Assembly: GCF_000424065.1 (NCBI RefSeq)
Contig: NZ_KE384126.1
Span: forward strand, 14,637-78,636
From: Selenomonas ruminantium subsp. ruminantium ATCC 12561
GTDB taxonomy: Bacteria; Bacillota; Negativicutes; Selenomonadales; Selenomonadaceae
Direction of reading: 5' to 3'
DNA: 64,000 bases
Below the pieces are notes generated by a model. It saw only the letters and a list, made by a program, of their open reading frames with translations, ran no database searches and was not told the DNA's origin. Made by a program: the position numbers and the translations under genes. Positions 50,989 to 59,924 of this stretch are shown one piece after another (the stretch's first letter is position 1; every line of letters begins with the position of its first letter).

Positions 50989-52791
50989 ATGACAATGCAG
51001 AACAAGCATATTCGCAATTTCTCGATTATCGCGCATATCGACCATGGTAAATCGACCATTGCGGACCGGTTGATTGAATATACGGGAACGCTGACGCAGC
51101 GGGAGATGGAAGCGCAGGTCCTCGACAGCATGGACTTGGAGCGTGAGCGCGGCATTACAATCAAGGCGCAGACGGTGCGCCTTGACTACAAGGGTAAAGA
51201 TGGGGAGATGTACCAGTTAAACCTCATCGACACCCCGGGGCATGTGGACTTTACCTATGAGGTTTCCCGCAGCCTGGCCGCTTGTGAAGGGGCGCTGCTC
51301 GTGGTAGACGCCGCGCAGGGTGTTGAAGCGCAGACGCTCGCGAACGTCTATATGGCACTTGAAAATGATTTGGAAATCGTGCCGGTCATCAATAAGATTG
51401 ACCTGCCCAGTGCTGACCCTGACCGGGTAAAGGAAGAAATCGAAAATACCATTGGTCTTGATGCCACGGATGCGGTGCTGGCTTCGGCGAAAACCGGCAT
51501 TGGCATTGAGGAAATCCTCGATGCTATCGTCGAGCGTATTCCGGCCCCGGAGGGAGACGAAGATGCACCCCTGCAGGCCCTTATCTTTGACTCCTTCTTC
51601 GATTCCTACAAGGGCGTTATTGCCCATGTGCGCGTGAAGCAGGGCAAAATCAAGAAGGGCATGCGCCTCAAGATGATGGCTACGGGCAAGACCTTTGAAG
51701 TTACCGATGTGGGCTGCTTTAAGCCGCAGCCGGTGGATGTCGGCGAGCTCAATATGGGCGAAGTTGGCTTTGTGGCCGGTTCCTTAAAGGACGTCCGTGA
51801 TGTGCGGGTCGGCGATACCATTACCTTTGCGGACCGGCCGGCGGCAGAACCGCTGCCGGGCTACCGCGGCGTAACGCCGATGGTCTATTGTGGCCTGTAT
51901 CCGGTGGAAAGCGCCGATTACGACAATTTAAAGGACGCCCTGGAAAAGATGCAGATCAATGATGCGGCCTTGGTCTTTGAGCCGGAAACTTCGGTGGCTT
52001 TGGGCTTTGGTTTCCGCTGCGGTTTCTTGGGCCTCTTGCATATGGACGTTATTCAGGAGCGTTTGGAAAGAGAGTACCATCTGAAACTTATCACCACGGC
52101 ACCTTCGGTTATTTACCATGTATTCAAGACCGATGGTACGGTCTTAAATGTCAGCAATCCGGCAGAGCTGCCGCCGCAGACGGAGATTGAGCATATCGAG
52201 GAACCGTTCGTTAAGGCGACGGTGATTGTGCCCAATGATTTTGTCGGTGCAGTCATGGAGATTTCGCAGGACAAGCGGGGCGTGTTCAAGAATATGGACT
52301 ACCTCGATACCAACCGTGTGATGATTACCTACCATATCCCGCTCAATGAAATCATCTTTGACTACTTCGACCGCCTGAAGTCGGCGACCAAGGGCTATGC
52401 TTCGTTGGACTATGAACTGGCGGATTATCAGGAGTCGAAGCTCGTGAAGGTGGATATCCTCTTGAACGGCGACCCGGTGGATGCGCTGTCGACGATTGTG
52501 CATAAAGATAGAGCGCAGGGCCGTGGCCGTCAGCTGGCGGCCAAGCTTAAGGAAATCATTCCGCAGCAGATGTTTGAGATTCCTATTCAGGCGGCGATTG
52601 GTTCCAAGGTCATTGCGCGTGAAAACGTGCGGGCACGGCGCAAGGACGTTCTCGCTAAGTGCTATGGTGGCGATATTTCCCGTAAGCGCAAGCTATTGGA
52701 AAAGCAGAAGGAAGGCAAGAAGCGCATGAAGGCTGTCGGCTCGGTGGAAGTGCCGCAGGAAGCCTTTATGGCGATACTCAAGATAGATTAA
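50989..52791 (+). CDS. lepA: Elongation factor 4 (LepA back-translocase)
   Basis: A 600-residue translational GTPase. G1 is [10 protein letters not shown]2 is [11 protein letters not shown]3 is DTPGH and G4 is NKIDLP. EF-G-like domains II, III and V and the LepA-specific C-terminal domain ([20 protein letters not shown]) follow. The start is ATG 50989, or ATG 50995 two codons on. hemW follows after 11 bp, as is common. Confidence 0.96.
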   Translation: MTMQNKHIRNFSIIAHIDHGKSTIADRLIEYTGTLTQREMEAQVLDSMDLERERGITIKAQTVRLDYKGKDGEMYQLNLIDTPGHVDFTYEVSRSLAACEGALLVVDAAQGVEAQTLANVYMALENDLEIVPVINKIDLPSADPDRVKEEIENTIGLDATDAVLASAKTGIGIEEILDAIVERIPAPEGDEDAPLQALIFDSFFDSYKGVIAHVRVKQGKIKKGMRLKMMATGKTFEVTDVGCFKPQPVDVGELNMGEVGFVAGSLKDVRDVRVGDTITFADRPAAEPLPGYRGVTPMVYCGLYPVESADYDNLKDALEKMQINDAALVFEPETSVALGFGFRCGFLGLLHMDVIQERLEREYHLKLITTAPSVIYHVFKTDGTVLNVSNPAELPPQTEIEHIEEPFVKATVIVPNDFVGAVMEISQDKRGVFKNMDYLDTNRVMITYHIPLNEIIFDYFDRLKSATKGYASLDYELADYQESKLVKVDILLNGDPVDALSTIVHKDRAQGRGRQLAAKLKEIIPQQMFEIPIQAAIGSKVIARENVRARRKDVLAKCYGGDISRKRKLLEKQKEGKKRMKAVGSVEVPQEAFMAILKID

Positions 52792-52802
52792 AGGAAGATT
52801 TT

Positions 52803-53942
52803 ATGCAATGGGGAGTTTATATCCATATTCCCTTTTGCCGGCAGAAGTGCTTTTATTGTGATTTTCCTTCCTATGCAGGGAAGGAAAAGCTCATGGAAGT
52901 CTATACCGAGGCCCTGTGTCAGCAGATTGAGATACAGGGTCTTTCTTTTCGGCAAAAATGGGGAAAGCCTGCCACTATTTATATGGGCGGCGGGACGCCT
53001 ACGGCCTTGCCGCCGCAATACATGGCGCAGGTCTTGCAGGCCGTAAACGATTATATCGGGCAGGAGATTGCCGAATTTACGGTGGAGTGCAATCCCGGAA
53101 CCGTAGATGCCGCATATTTACAGCTGCTTCGCGCAGAAGGTGTCAATCGGCTGAGTTTTGGCGTGCAGAGTTTTCAGGATGAACTTTTGCGCCGTATCGG
53201 CAGGATTCACTCTGGTGAGGAGGCCGTGCAGGCGGTGAAGATGGCCCGGCAGGCTGGTTTTTCAAATATCAGTGTGGATTTGATGTACGGTTTGCCGGGG
53301 CAGATCTTAGCGGATTTGCAGGCGAGTGTCCAGCAGGCAGAGGAATTATCGGTCGAGCATATTTCCATTTATGGCTTGCAGGTGGAAGAATGTACAGCTT
53401 TTGCCCGCATGGAAGAAATGGGCAAGTTAAATCTGCCGTCGGAGGAACAGGCGGAGGTTATGTACGATTATATGACCACGGCCCTGCCGGAGCTGGGCTA
53501 TCGGCGCTATGAGGTGTCCAATTTTGCCAAGGAGGGCTTTGAGAGCCGCCATAACCGCAGCTATTGGCATGATGTGCCCTATCTCGGGCTGGGGGCGGCG
53601 GCGCATTCGTATTTGGCAGGAAAGCGCTATGCGGCAACGGCTGATATCGCAGAATATATCGCGGGGATAAAGGCTGGCCGGGATGTAAGAGCGCTCGAAG
53701 AAGAACCGACCCGTGAGCATGCCATGGAGGAATTTGCTTTTTTGGCTCTGCGGACGGCAGAGGGGCTTTCGCGGCAGGCGTTTGCGGATAAGTTCCATGT
53801 AGAGCTGGATAGTGTCTATGGTGAGGTTATGGCAAAACTTAGCGAGCAAGGGTTGCTTCTGGTGGACAAAGCGGGCTGTCGTTTGAGTAAGCAGGGCTTT
53901 AAATATGGGAATGTGGCTTTTGCAGAATTTATTTTGGACTAA
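52803..53942 (+). CDS. hemW: Radical SAM haem chaperone HemW
   Basis: A 379-residue radical SAM protein. The iron-sulfur cluster motif is CRQKCFYC (CxxxCxxC), followed by GGGTPTAL and an HRSYW-like stretch (HNRSYWHDVPYLGLGAAAHS). It is often annotated as oxygen-independent coproporphyrinogen oxidase, but the short form next to lepA is HemW, which handles haem insertion. Its 3' end overlaps the next gene's -35. Confidence 0.92.
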   Translation: MQWGVYIHIPFCRQKCFYCDFPSYAGKEKLMEVYTEALCQQIEIQGLSFRQKWGKPATIYMGGGTPTALPPQYMAQVLQAVNDYIGQEIAEFTVECNPGTVDAAYLQLLRAEGVNRLSFGVQSFQDELLRRIGRIHSGEEAVQAVKMARQAGFSNISVDLMYGLPGQILADLQASVQQAEELSVEHISIYGLQVEECTAFARMEEMGKLNLPSEEQAEVMYDYMTTALPELGYRRYEVSNFAKEGFESRHNRSYWHDVPYLGLGAAAHSYLAGKRYAATADIAEYIAGIKAGRDVRALEEEPTREHAMEEFAFLALRTAEGLSRQAFADKFHVELDSVYGEVMAKLSEQGLLLVDKAGCRLSKQGFKYGNVAFAEFILD

Positions 53943-53962
53943 GAGAACAGTTGTAGTATAAT
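53934..53962 (+). promoter_or_regulatory. Promoter of the deacetylase/serine hydrolase genes
   Basis: TTGGAC at 53934-53939 (within the end of hemW), a 17-bp spacer and TATAAT at 53957-53962. A perfect 10-bp palindrome, TTACATGTAA at 53977-53986, sits just downstream and could be an operator. Confidence 0.65.
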
Positions 53963-54008
53963 GTAAGATAATTGTTTTACATGTAAGAATGGTGGAGGCG
54001 CAGTTAAG

Positions 54009-54908
54009 GTGAAAAAGGTCGGTTTTCCCAAGGTTATCGGTGTCCTGATGGTTTTGCTGGTGTTAGGCAGTATAGTGGGTGCGGCCTGGTGGGCAAAGGT
54101 AAGGGCGACAGAGCAGGTGGAGCAGGAGCAGGAACCGGGCGTGGAATCCGCGGCTTACACATTGGCTAAAGGTGATTACAGTAATCTTACTTATGATAAT
54201 ATCAGCCTTGACCGGCCTGTTTATGACCGTTACACCTTGAAACAGCGGCTGGAAAAAGGTCTGCCCACAATGCTTCCTGCATTGCCGCATTATACGGCAG
54301 AGAAAGTGGCCTATCTGACGTTTGATGATGGCCCGGATAAAACCAATACGCCGGCGATTTTAGATGTGCTTAAAGCGAATGGTATTCATGCTACTTTTTA
54401 TGTATTGGGCAGCATGGTGGAGAAGAACCCGGAGGTCCTGAAGCGGATCTTTGCCGAGGGGCACGCCATTGGCAATCACAGTTATGACCATGATTATGAC
54501 CGGCTTTATGCCAGCAAGGAAAGCTTCGTGGAAGAATTGGAGCAGACCGATGAAGCCATCTTCAAGGTTATCGGCATGCGCCCGTTTATTATCCGCGCTC
54601 CCGGTGGGACAGTAGGAATGTTCACCGCAGATTTTTATGAACACCTGAACCTCTTAGGCTATGTGGAGCATGACTGGAATGTGCTTACAGAGGATGCTAC
54701 GTCAAAAAGACCTTCAGCAGAGGCACAGATTGGCTATATAGACCGGCGGACGGCAGGCCATTTAAAGGATAATATGGCGCTTATCCTCATGCACTGCAAT
54801 GGCGGCAAAGAGGAAACTGTACGGGCCTTGCCGGGGATTATCGCCAATCTTCGTGCCAAGGGGTATCGCTTTGGCGTGGTGACGCCCATCACACCGCAGC
54901 CATGGTAA
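54009..54908 (+). CDS. Polysaccharide deacetylase (NodB domain), membrane-anchored
   Basis: A 299-residue protein with an N-terminal membrane anchor or signal (about 9-29). The NodB domain at about 95-290 has the catalytic and metal-binding motifs LTFDDGPDKT and HSYDHDY, then RAPGG and LILMHCNGG. The likely substrate is peptidoglycan or another envelope glycan. The start is GTG 54009 after GGTGGAGGCG. A beta-lactamase-fold hydrolase follows after 25 bp, making a small envelope operon. Confidence 0.88.
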   Translation: MKKVGFPKVIGVLMVLLVLGSIVGAAWWAKVRATEQVEQEQEPGVESAAYTLAKGDYSNLTYDNISLDRPVYDRYTLKQRLEKGLPTMLPALPHYTAEKVAYLTFDDGPDKTNTPAILDVLKANGIHATFYVLGSMVEKNPEVLKRIFAEGHAIGNHSYDHDYDRLYASKESFVEELEQTDEAIFKVIGMRPFIIRAPGGTVGMFTADFYEHLNLLGYVEHDWNVLTEDATSKRPSAEAQIGYIDRRTAGHLKDNMALILMHCNGGKEETVRALPGIIANLRAKGYRFGVVTPITPQPW

Positions 54909-54933
54909 TTGACGTATTGGCTTTAGGTAACTT

Positions 54934-55899
54934 ATGATGAGAAGGAAGGAAAGGCTTTCCGTGAAGGTTAAGCGGATTATTACATTTTTTTCTGTACTGG
55001 TCGTTTTAGAAGCCGGAGGCATGTTATCGGCAATGTTATGGCAACAGCATGGCAGTGGCGGAACGGCTGCTCAGGCTGCTGAAAATCTGGTGGCGAAAAG
55101 CATTCAGCATGCGCCCAAAGCGGTGGATGAAGAGGAACTTACCGCGCAGACAGTTCGAATTATCGGTGATACCAAGAATCAGATGGCCGTTTATTTCCTG
55201 CGTCCGGACAGAGAGATAGAACCTTTTGTTTATAATTCTCAGCAGATGGCGCCGGCCAGCATGATAAAACTATTTGTGATGGCTAAGACCATGCAGGATG
55301 TTCATGATGGGAAACTGTCTTTGGAGGAAAAGATTACCATAAAGAAAAGCGATGCGGTGGGTGGTGCCGGTGTTACTACCTGGTATGATGCCGGGGAACA
55401 GCGCACGATTCAGCAGCTTATGACGGTGATGATAACCGACAGCGATAATACCGCTACGAATATCCTCATAGACCGCTTGGGGATGCAGAATATCAATCAG
55501 TATTTGCAGCAACAGGGATTTAATGATACGGTGCTGGTGTATAAGATGATGATGGGACGGAAAGGCAAAAAAAAGAATCTGTCCTCAGCGCGTGATATTG
55601 GCAAGCTTCTGTCACGCCTTTACTATCATCAGCTGGTGGGCGAGCAGGAAGATGAACTTATGCGTGATATCCTTTGCCAGCAGCATGATAAAGAATGTTT
55701 CCCGGCGGCACTTCCCGATTATGAGATTGCCCATAAGACAGGTGAGGTTAACGATGTGTATGTTGATGGCGGCATATTTTTTGGGCAGAAGGAAGATTTT
55801 GTGCTGGTGGTGTTGAGCAATGGCAAAGCAGGTCGTGGCGATGCGATTGAAAGGATGCAGAATTTAGCGAAGTACTATGCCGGTACTTTGCAGGAATAA
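54934..55899 (+). CDS. Class A beta-lactamase-fold serine hydrolase
   Basis: A 321-residue secreted or anchored protein (hydrophobic segment about 11-30). All three active-site motifs are present: PASMIKLF (SxxK), TDSDN (SDN) and HKTG (KTG). The class A Glu-loop (ExxLN) is not evident, so a peptidoglycan-active or signalling hydrolase is as likely as a true beta-lactamase. Pairing with a glycan deacetylase favours a cell-wall role. Confidence 0.8.
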   Translation: MMRRKERLSVKVKRIITFFSVLVVLEAGGMLSAMLWQQHGSGGTAAQAAENLVAKSIQHAPKAVDEEELTAQTVRIIGDTKNQMAVYFLRPDREIEPFVYNSQQMAPASMIKLFVMAKTMQDVHDGKLSLEEKITIKKSDAVGGAGVTTWYDAGEQRTIQQLMTVMITDSDNTATNILIDRLGMQNINQYLQQQGFNDTVLVYKMMMGRKGKKKNLSSARDIGKLLSRLYYHQLVGEQEDELMRDILCQQHDKECFPAALPDYEIAHKTGEVNDVYVDGGIFFGQKEDFVLVVLSNGKAGRGDAIERMQNLAKYYAGTLQE

Positions 55900-55932
55900 T
55901 GTAAGGTTTTTTGATTAAAGGAGAGATGTATA

Positions 55933-56883
55933 GTGCAGTGGGCGGAAGTCAGCATTCAGACAACCCATGAGGCCACCGATGTAGTGGCAGAGATTTACCA
56001 TGATTTAGGCGCATCCGGGGTGGTGATTGAAGACCCCGAAATGCTCAATAATTACATTGATGCCGGCCAGTGGGATTTTTCCGGCATTGAGCGGGCTGAA
56101 GATACCAGCGTGGTCACGGTCAAGGCCTATCTGCCGGTGGACGAGGATTTGGACGACAAACTGCGTGCTTTTGAACTGCGCATTCAGGAATTCAAGGCGC
56201 TTAAAGATGATGAAATCGAAAAAGGCCCTTGCACGATTTCCTGGAATACCGTTCGTGATGAGGATTGGGCGGATAATTGGAAAGCCTACTTCCATCCGGA
56301 AAAAGTGGGCGGCATGCTGGTCATTAAACCCACCTGGGAAGATTACGAAGCCAGCCCGGATGATATCGTGATTGAACTTGACCCGGGTTCTGCTTTTGGT
56401 ACCGGCACGCATCCGACTACCGCGATGTGCCTGCGGGAGCTGGAAACGCTCGTTAAGGGCGGTATGCGGATTTTTGACGTGGGCACCGGGTCTGGTGTGC
56501 TGTCGATTGCAGCCGCAAAGCTCGGGGCTACGGACGTTACGGCTATGGACTACGACAAGGTAGCCGTAGAAGTGGCGGCAGAAAATATTCGTCAGAACGG
56601 CGTGGAAGATGTGGTCAAGACTGGTGTCAGCGATATTTTGAAATCCTTTGATGGCAAGGCGGACTTAATCGTGGCCAACATTATCGCCGATATCATCATC
56701 ATGCTCTTTGATGAACTCGATGAGCATTTGGCCGAAGGCGGCCGTTTGCTGGCCTCGGGTATCATCTCCGAGCGTCTGGCTGATGTGACGGAAGCCTGTC
56801 TGGCCCATGGCTTTGTCGTGGACAAGGTGACGGAAGAAAAAGGCTGGGTGGCCATGACCATCAGCCGGGGAGACGATAAATGA
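55933..56883 (+). CDS. prmA: Ribosomal protein L11 methyltransferase PrmA
   Basis: A 316-residue SAM-dependent methyltransferase. An N-terminal L11-binding domain is followed by the methyltransferase motif FDVGTGSGVLSIAAAKLGA and the NIIAD catalytic segment. GTG 55933 follows GGAGAGATG. prmA-rsmE-mtaB is a standard Firmicute trio; the dnaK genes that often precede it are absent. Its end overlaps rsmE by 4 bp. Confidence 0.95.
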   Translation: MQWAEVSIQTTHEATDVVAEIYHDLGASGVVIEDPEMLNNYIDAGQWDFSGIERAEDTSVVTVKAYLPVDEDLDDKLRAFELRIQEFKALKDDEIEKGPCTISWNTVRDEDWADNWKAYFHPEKVGGMLVIKPTWEDYEASPDDIVIELDPGSAFGTGTHPTTAMCLRELETLVKGGMRIFDVGTGSGVLSIAAAKLGATDVTAMDYDKVAVEVAAENIRQNGVEDVVKTGVSDILKSFDGKADLIVANIIADIIIMLFDELDEHLAEGGRLLASGIISERLADVTEACLAHGFVVDKVTEEKGWVAMTISRGDDK

Positions 56884-57617
56884 GACGGCTGTTTTATAAA
56901 GGGATGCTTGCCGACACCATCGAAATCACCGGCAGTGATGCCCATCATCTCATGCATGTGATGCGGGCCAAAGCCGGGCAGGAAGTCACGGTGGTGGATG
57001 ATGAAGGCAGTGTGGCTCGCATGGAAATGACCGCCTTTCGGGAAGATGCGGTGACGCTGGTTTTGAAAGAACGGCTCGCGGCTAATACCGAATCCCCGTT
57101 GGAATTGGTGCTCGCCCAGTGCCTCTTGAAAGCCGACAAGATGGATTATGTGGTGCAGAAGGCGGTAGAACTCGGCGTAACGGAAATTGTCCCCGTAAAG
57201 AGCCATAACTGCGTGGTGCGCTATGATGCGAAAAAGGCGGCGGCAAGACAGGCGCGCTGGCAGAAAATCGCCGAAGAAGCGGCTAAGCAGTGCGGGCGTA
57301 CGGCATTGACAGAAGTGACGCCCATTACGGATTTGTCCATCCTGCTCAAGGAAAATAGTGGTACGGAAGATACGGAAATTGTCTTTTGTTACGAAAATGA
57401 GGACGAAACTACGGTAAAATCTTGTTTGCAGGCGGCGAAGGGCAAGCGGCTTATTCTGCTTATCGGCCCTGAAGGTGGCTTTACACTTGACGAGGCCGCG
57501 AAGGTGCAGGAAGCAGGCGGTAAGGCGGTAACGCTGGGGCCAAGAATCCTGCGGGCGGAAACTGCGGCAGTAGCGGCCGTGACGGTTGCCCAGTATGAAA
57601 ATGGCGACTTAGGTTAA
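56880..57617 (+). CDS. rsmE: 16S rRNA (uracil-1498-N3) methyltransferase RsmE
   Basis: A 245-residue SPOUT-family methyltransferase. It starts MRRLFYKG with a PUA-like N-terminal domain; the knot motifs LIGPEGGFTLDEA and TLGPRILRAETA are intact. It is translationally coupled to prmA (ATGA overlap). Confidence 0.95.
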   Translation: MRRLFYKGMLADTIEITGSDAHHLMHVMRAKAGQEVTVVDDEGSVARMEMTAFREDAVTLVLKERLAANTESPLELVLAQCLLKADKMDYVVQKAVELGVTEIVPVKSHNCVVRYDAKKAAARQARWQKIAEEAAKQCGRTALTEVTPITDLSILLKENSGTEDTEIVFCYENEDETTVKSCLQAAKGKRLILLIGPEGGFTLDEAAKVQEAGGKAVTLGPRILRAETAAVAAVTVAQYENGDLG

Positions 57618-57633
57618 GAAAGGAAGAAGTATA

Positions 57634-58932
57634 TTGCCAAAGGTGGCACTTACGACCTTGGGCTGCAAGGTCAATCAATTTGAAACGGAAACCATGGAAG
57701 GCCTGTTCAAGAAAAGCGGTTACGATATCGTGCCCTTTGAGGAAAAGGCGGACTTTTATGTAATCAATACCTGCTCGGTGACGAGCTTAGGAGACAGGAA
57801 ATCCCGGCAGATTATCCGCCGGGCACAGCGTACCAACGATAAGGCAATCATTGCCGTATGCGGCTGCTATTCGCAGGTTCACCCGGAAGAAATCAAGGCC
57901 ATTGAAGGTGTGCGGGTGGTCCTGGGCACGAAGGAACGCAGCAAGATTGTGGAATATGTGGAACAGGCGGCGCGCGAAGACGGTATCCTGGACGAAGTGG
58001 GCAATATCATGGAAGCTCATGAGTTCGAGGATATTCCCATCTACGATATGCCTCAGCGCACCCGTGCATTTTTGAAGATTGAGGACGGCTGTCAGAATTT
58101 CTGCTCCTACTGCATTATTCCTTATGCCCGCGGCCCGGTGAAGTCGCGGCATTTGGATAAGATTCACAGCGAAGCCAAGAAACTCGTGGAGGCCGGCTTT
58201 AAGGAAATCGTGCTGACGGGCATTCATCTGGGCGCTTATGGCAAGGACTTGGGCGGCGAAGTCACGCTGGCCGATGCCTGCCGGGAAGTGCTCAAGGTGG
58301 AGGGCTTAAAGCGCCTGCGCCTGGGCTCTTTGGAGTCCATTGAACTTTCACCGGATTTATTTGCGCTTATCCGCGAAGATGAGCGTTTCTGTGCGCATCT
58401 GCATCTGCCCTTGCAGGCAGGTTCCGATGAAGTGCTCAAGGACATGAACCGCCATTACGATACGGCAGAGTTTGGCCGCCTGATTGAGCAGGTGGAACGG
58501 GAAGTGCCGGGCGTGGCGGTATCCACGGATATTATCGTGGGCTTTCCGGGAGAAACGGAAGAACAGTTTGCTCGCGGACTGGAATTTGTGGAGAAGATGA
58601 ACTTCTCCCGCATGCATGTGTTCCCCTATTCCAAGCGCAGCGGTACGCCCGCGGCGGAGCGCAAGGACCAGATTCAGGAGACGGTGAAAAAGGAACGTGC
58701 GCACCGTATGCAGGAACTGGCAGCCCGCAAGACCGAGGAGTTCCATAAGAGCTTTTTGGGCAAGAGCATGCGTGTGCTGTTTGAAACCAATACCGACGGT
58801 GTTACCGATGGACTCACAGATAATTATATCCGCGTTTATACGGACGATGAAGTGGTCTGCGGGGAGATTTATACCGTTGAGCTGCAGAAGCTGTATAAAG
58901 ATGGTGTTTGGGGCAGAGTAACATCGCTGTGA
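57634..58932 (+). CDS. mtaB: tRNA t6A37 methylthiotransferase MtaB
   Basis: A 432-residue radical SAM enzyme that adds methylthio to t6A at position 37 of tRNAs. The MTTase N-terminal domain (TLGCKVNQFETETM, NTCSVTSLGDRKS, CGCYSQ) supplies three cysteines of the auxiliary cluster. The radical SAM motif is CQNFCSYC, and a C-terminal TRAM domain follows. TTG 57634 follows AAGGAAGAAG. The palindromic array begins 7 bp after its stop. Confidence 0.95.
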   Translation: MPKVALTTLGCKVNQFETETMEGLFKKSGYDIVPFEEKADFYVINTCSVTSLGDRKSRQIIRRAQRTNDKAIIAVCGCYSQVHPEEIKAIEGVRVVLGTKERSKIVEYVEQAAREDGILDEVGNIMEAHEFEDIPIYDMPQRTRAFLKIEDGCQNFCSYCIIPYARGPVKSRHLDKIHSEAKKLVEAGFKEIVLTGIHLGAYGKDLGGEVTLADACREVLKVEGLKRLRLGSLESIELSPDLFALIREDERFCAHLHLPLQAGSDEVLKDMNRHYDTAEFGRLIEQVEREVPGVAVSTDIIVGFPGETEEQFARGLEFVEKMNFSRMHVFPYSKRSGTPAAERKDQIQETVKKERAHRMQELAARKTEEFHKSFLGKSMRVLFETNTDGVTDGLTDNYIRVYTDDEVVCGEIYTVELQKLYKDGVWGRVTSL

Positions 58933-58938
58933 TAAGGC

Positions 58939-59017
58939 GCGCGGTGACCGGTAATACCTTTCCTTCGCTGAGACAGGCTTGTCAAACGCTGCGGAAAGGC
59001 ATCATCGGTCACCGCGC
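58939..59017 (+). repeat. Palindromic array element G (forward)
   Basis: The left arm GCGCGGTGACCGGTAAT pairs with the right arm ATCATCGGTCACCGCGC around a core with GACAGGCTTGTC. It begins 7 bp after mtaB, so it lies in that transcript's 3' end. The 3' flank is CTTAGTGCGTACATTACA. Confidence 0.9.
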
Positions 59018-59050
59018 TTAGTGCGTACATTACAAAGATATGTAAAGGAC

Positions 59051-59129
59051 GCCCAGTGGCTGATAATACTTTTCCTCTGCTTATGCAGGTTTGCCTAACG
59101 CGACGGAAAAGCATTATCAGCCACCGGAC
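59051..59129 (+). repeat. Palindromic array element H (forward, divergent core)
   Basis: The left arm GCCCAGTGGCTGATAAT pairs with ATTATCAGCCACCGGAC. The core centre is TGCAGGTTTGCC, more diverged than the rest. The 3' flank CTTAGTGCGTACGTTACA is conserved. Confidence 0.88.
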
Positions 59130-59161
59130 TTAGTGCGTACGTTACAATGATATGTTAAGGC

Positions 59162-59243
59162 GCCCGTGGGAACTGGTAATATTTTCCTTCGCCATAGACA
59201 AGCTTGTCAAAAGCTACGGAAAACATCACCAGCTTCCACGGGC
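59162..59243 (+). repeat. Palindromic array element I (forward)
   Basis: The left arm GCCCGTGGGAACTGGTAAT pairs with ATCACCAGCTTCCACGGGC. The core centre is the perfect palindrome GACAAGCTTGTC. Confidence 0.9.
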
Positions 59244-59297
59244 TTACTGCGTATAGTGGTGTGTCATATCCTGGTGTTAAGGTTAGGCTGGCAGTAA

Positions 59298-59380
59298 GGA
59301 GAGGAGGGGCGGCAATAGCTTTCGGCAGCGTTTGACAAGCTTGTCTAAGCAGACGAAAGTTATTGCCGCCCCTCCCCTCC
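59298..59380 (-). repeat. Palindromic array element J (inverted terminal copy)
   Basis: GGAGAGGAGGGGCGGCAAT at 59298-59316 pairs with ATTGCCGCCCCTCCCCTCC at 59362-59380, with one G-T pair, around the reverse-complement core. It is nearly identical to the inverted copies at 102 and 6381. A CCTTTTTTA tract right after it could make this copy a terminator. Confidence 0.9.
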
Positions 59381-59508
59381 GCCTTTTTTATGCGTAATGT
59401 TGTAAGAGTAAAGTTGTAAACCTTGCAGGAGTTTGGATATTTGTGTAGAATTATGTCTAACATTGAGAAAATTATTTTTTGATATAGTAAACAAATATAA
59501 TCAAACTA

Positions 59509-59537
59509 TTCAAAAATATTAAAAACAATGCTATAAT
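59509..59537 (+). promoter_or_regulatory. Promoter of the RNA candidate
   Basis: TTCAAA, a 17-bp spacer and an extended -10 TGC-TATAAT (59532-59537), all in AT-rich DNA beyond the array. Predicted transcription starts near 59545. Confidence 0.55.
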
Positions 59538-59544
59538 AAACTTA

Positions 59545-59860
59545 GCGAACCTACGAGGACTGTACTTTAGAAAGGTTGAGCCAAGAAAAGAGCCTCATTT
59601 CTAAGCAAATGACGGAGACATCGCCTTTGGGCTCGTAAAAATGTACAAAGTTGGCGCAGGGAATCTCGCTCAGCGGCAAAAGCCGCCTACTTGAAATCAG
59701 CAAAACGACTTAAAGTATTCCTAAATAGCTTTTAGCCTATGGGATAGAGGGCGTAGTGCTACGTCCAGTTGTAGTAGTTGCTACGTAGACCGCTTGCTTG
59801 GTGAGGGCTTGCCCTTACTCGGTTTGTCGAGAGTAGTTAATGAGCAATAAAGTTTATTAA
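59545..59860 (+). ncRNA. Candidate structured non-coding RNA or long rfbD leader
   Basis: About 315 nt of much higher GC than its flanks, without a convincing reading frame. Visible pairings include TGTAC (about 59561)/GTACA (about 59642), CTTTAGAAA/TTTCTAAG, GCGGC-AAAA-GCCGC (about 59679), GGGCGTAG/CTACGTCC (about 59748) and GTGAGGGC/GCCCTTAC (about 59801). It does not show the signatures of tmRNA, RNase P RNA or SRP RNA. It could be an independent RNA or the 5' UTR of rfbD at 59925. No clear terminator lies between them. Family unknown. Confidence 0.5.
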
Positions 59861-59924
59861 AAATTTTTAACATTATTTGTTAAGTTTGGTTATAAACATA
59901 GCATAAATGGAGAGGATGTTCTTA

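Noticed and set aside
54934-55899. Antibiotic-resistance beta-lactamase
   Set aside because: SxxK, SDN and KTG motifs are shared by many cell-wall hydrolases and the class A Glu loop is not evident, so resistance is not supported.
59545-59860. tmRNA, RNase P RNA or SRP RNA
   Set aside because: No tRNA-like ends, no GAGGAAAGTC/ACAGAA core of RNase P and no GGAAG/CAGCAG SRP loop are visible.
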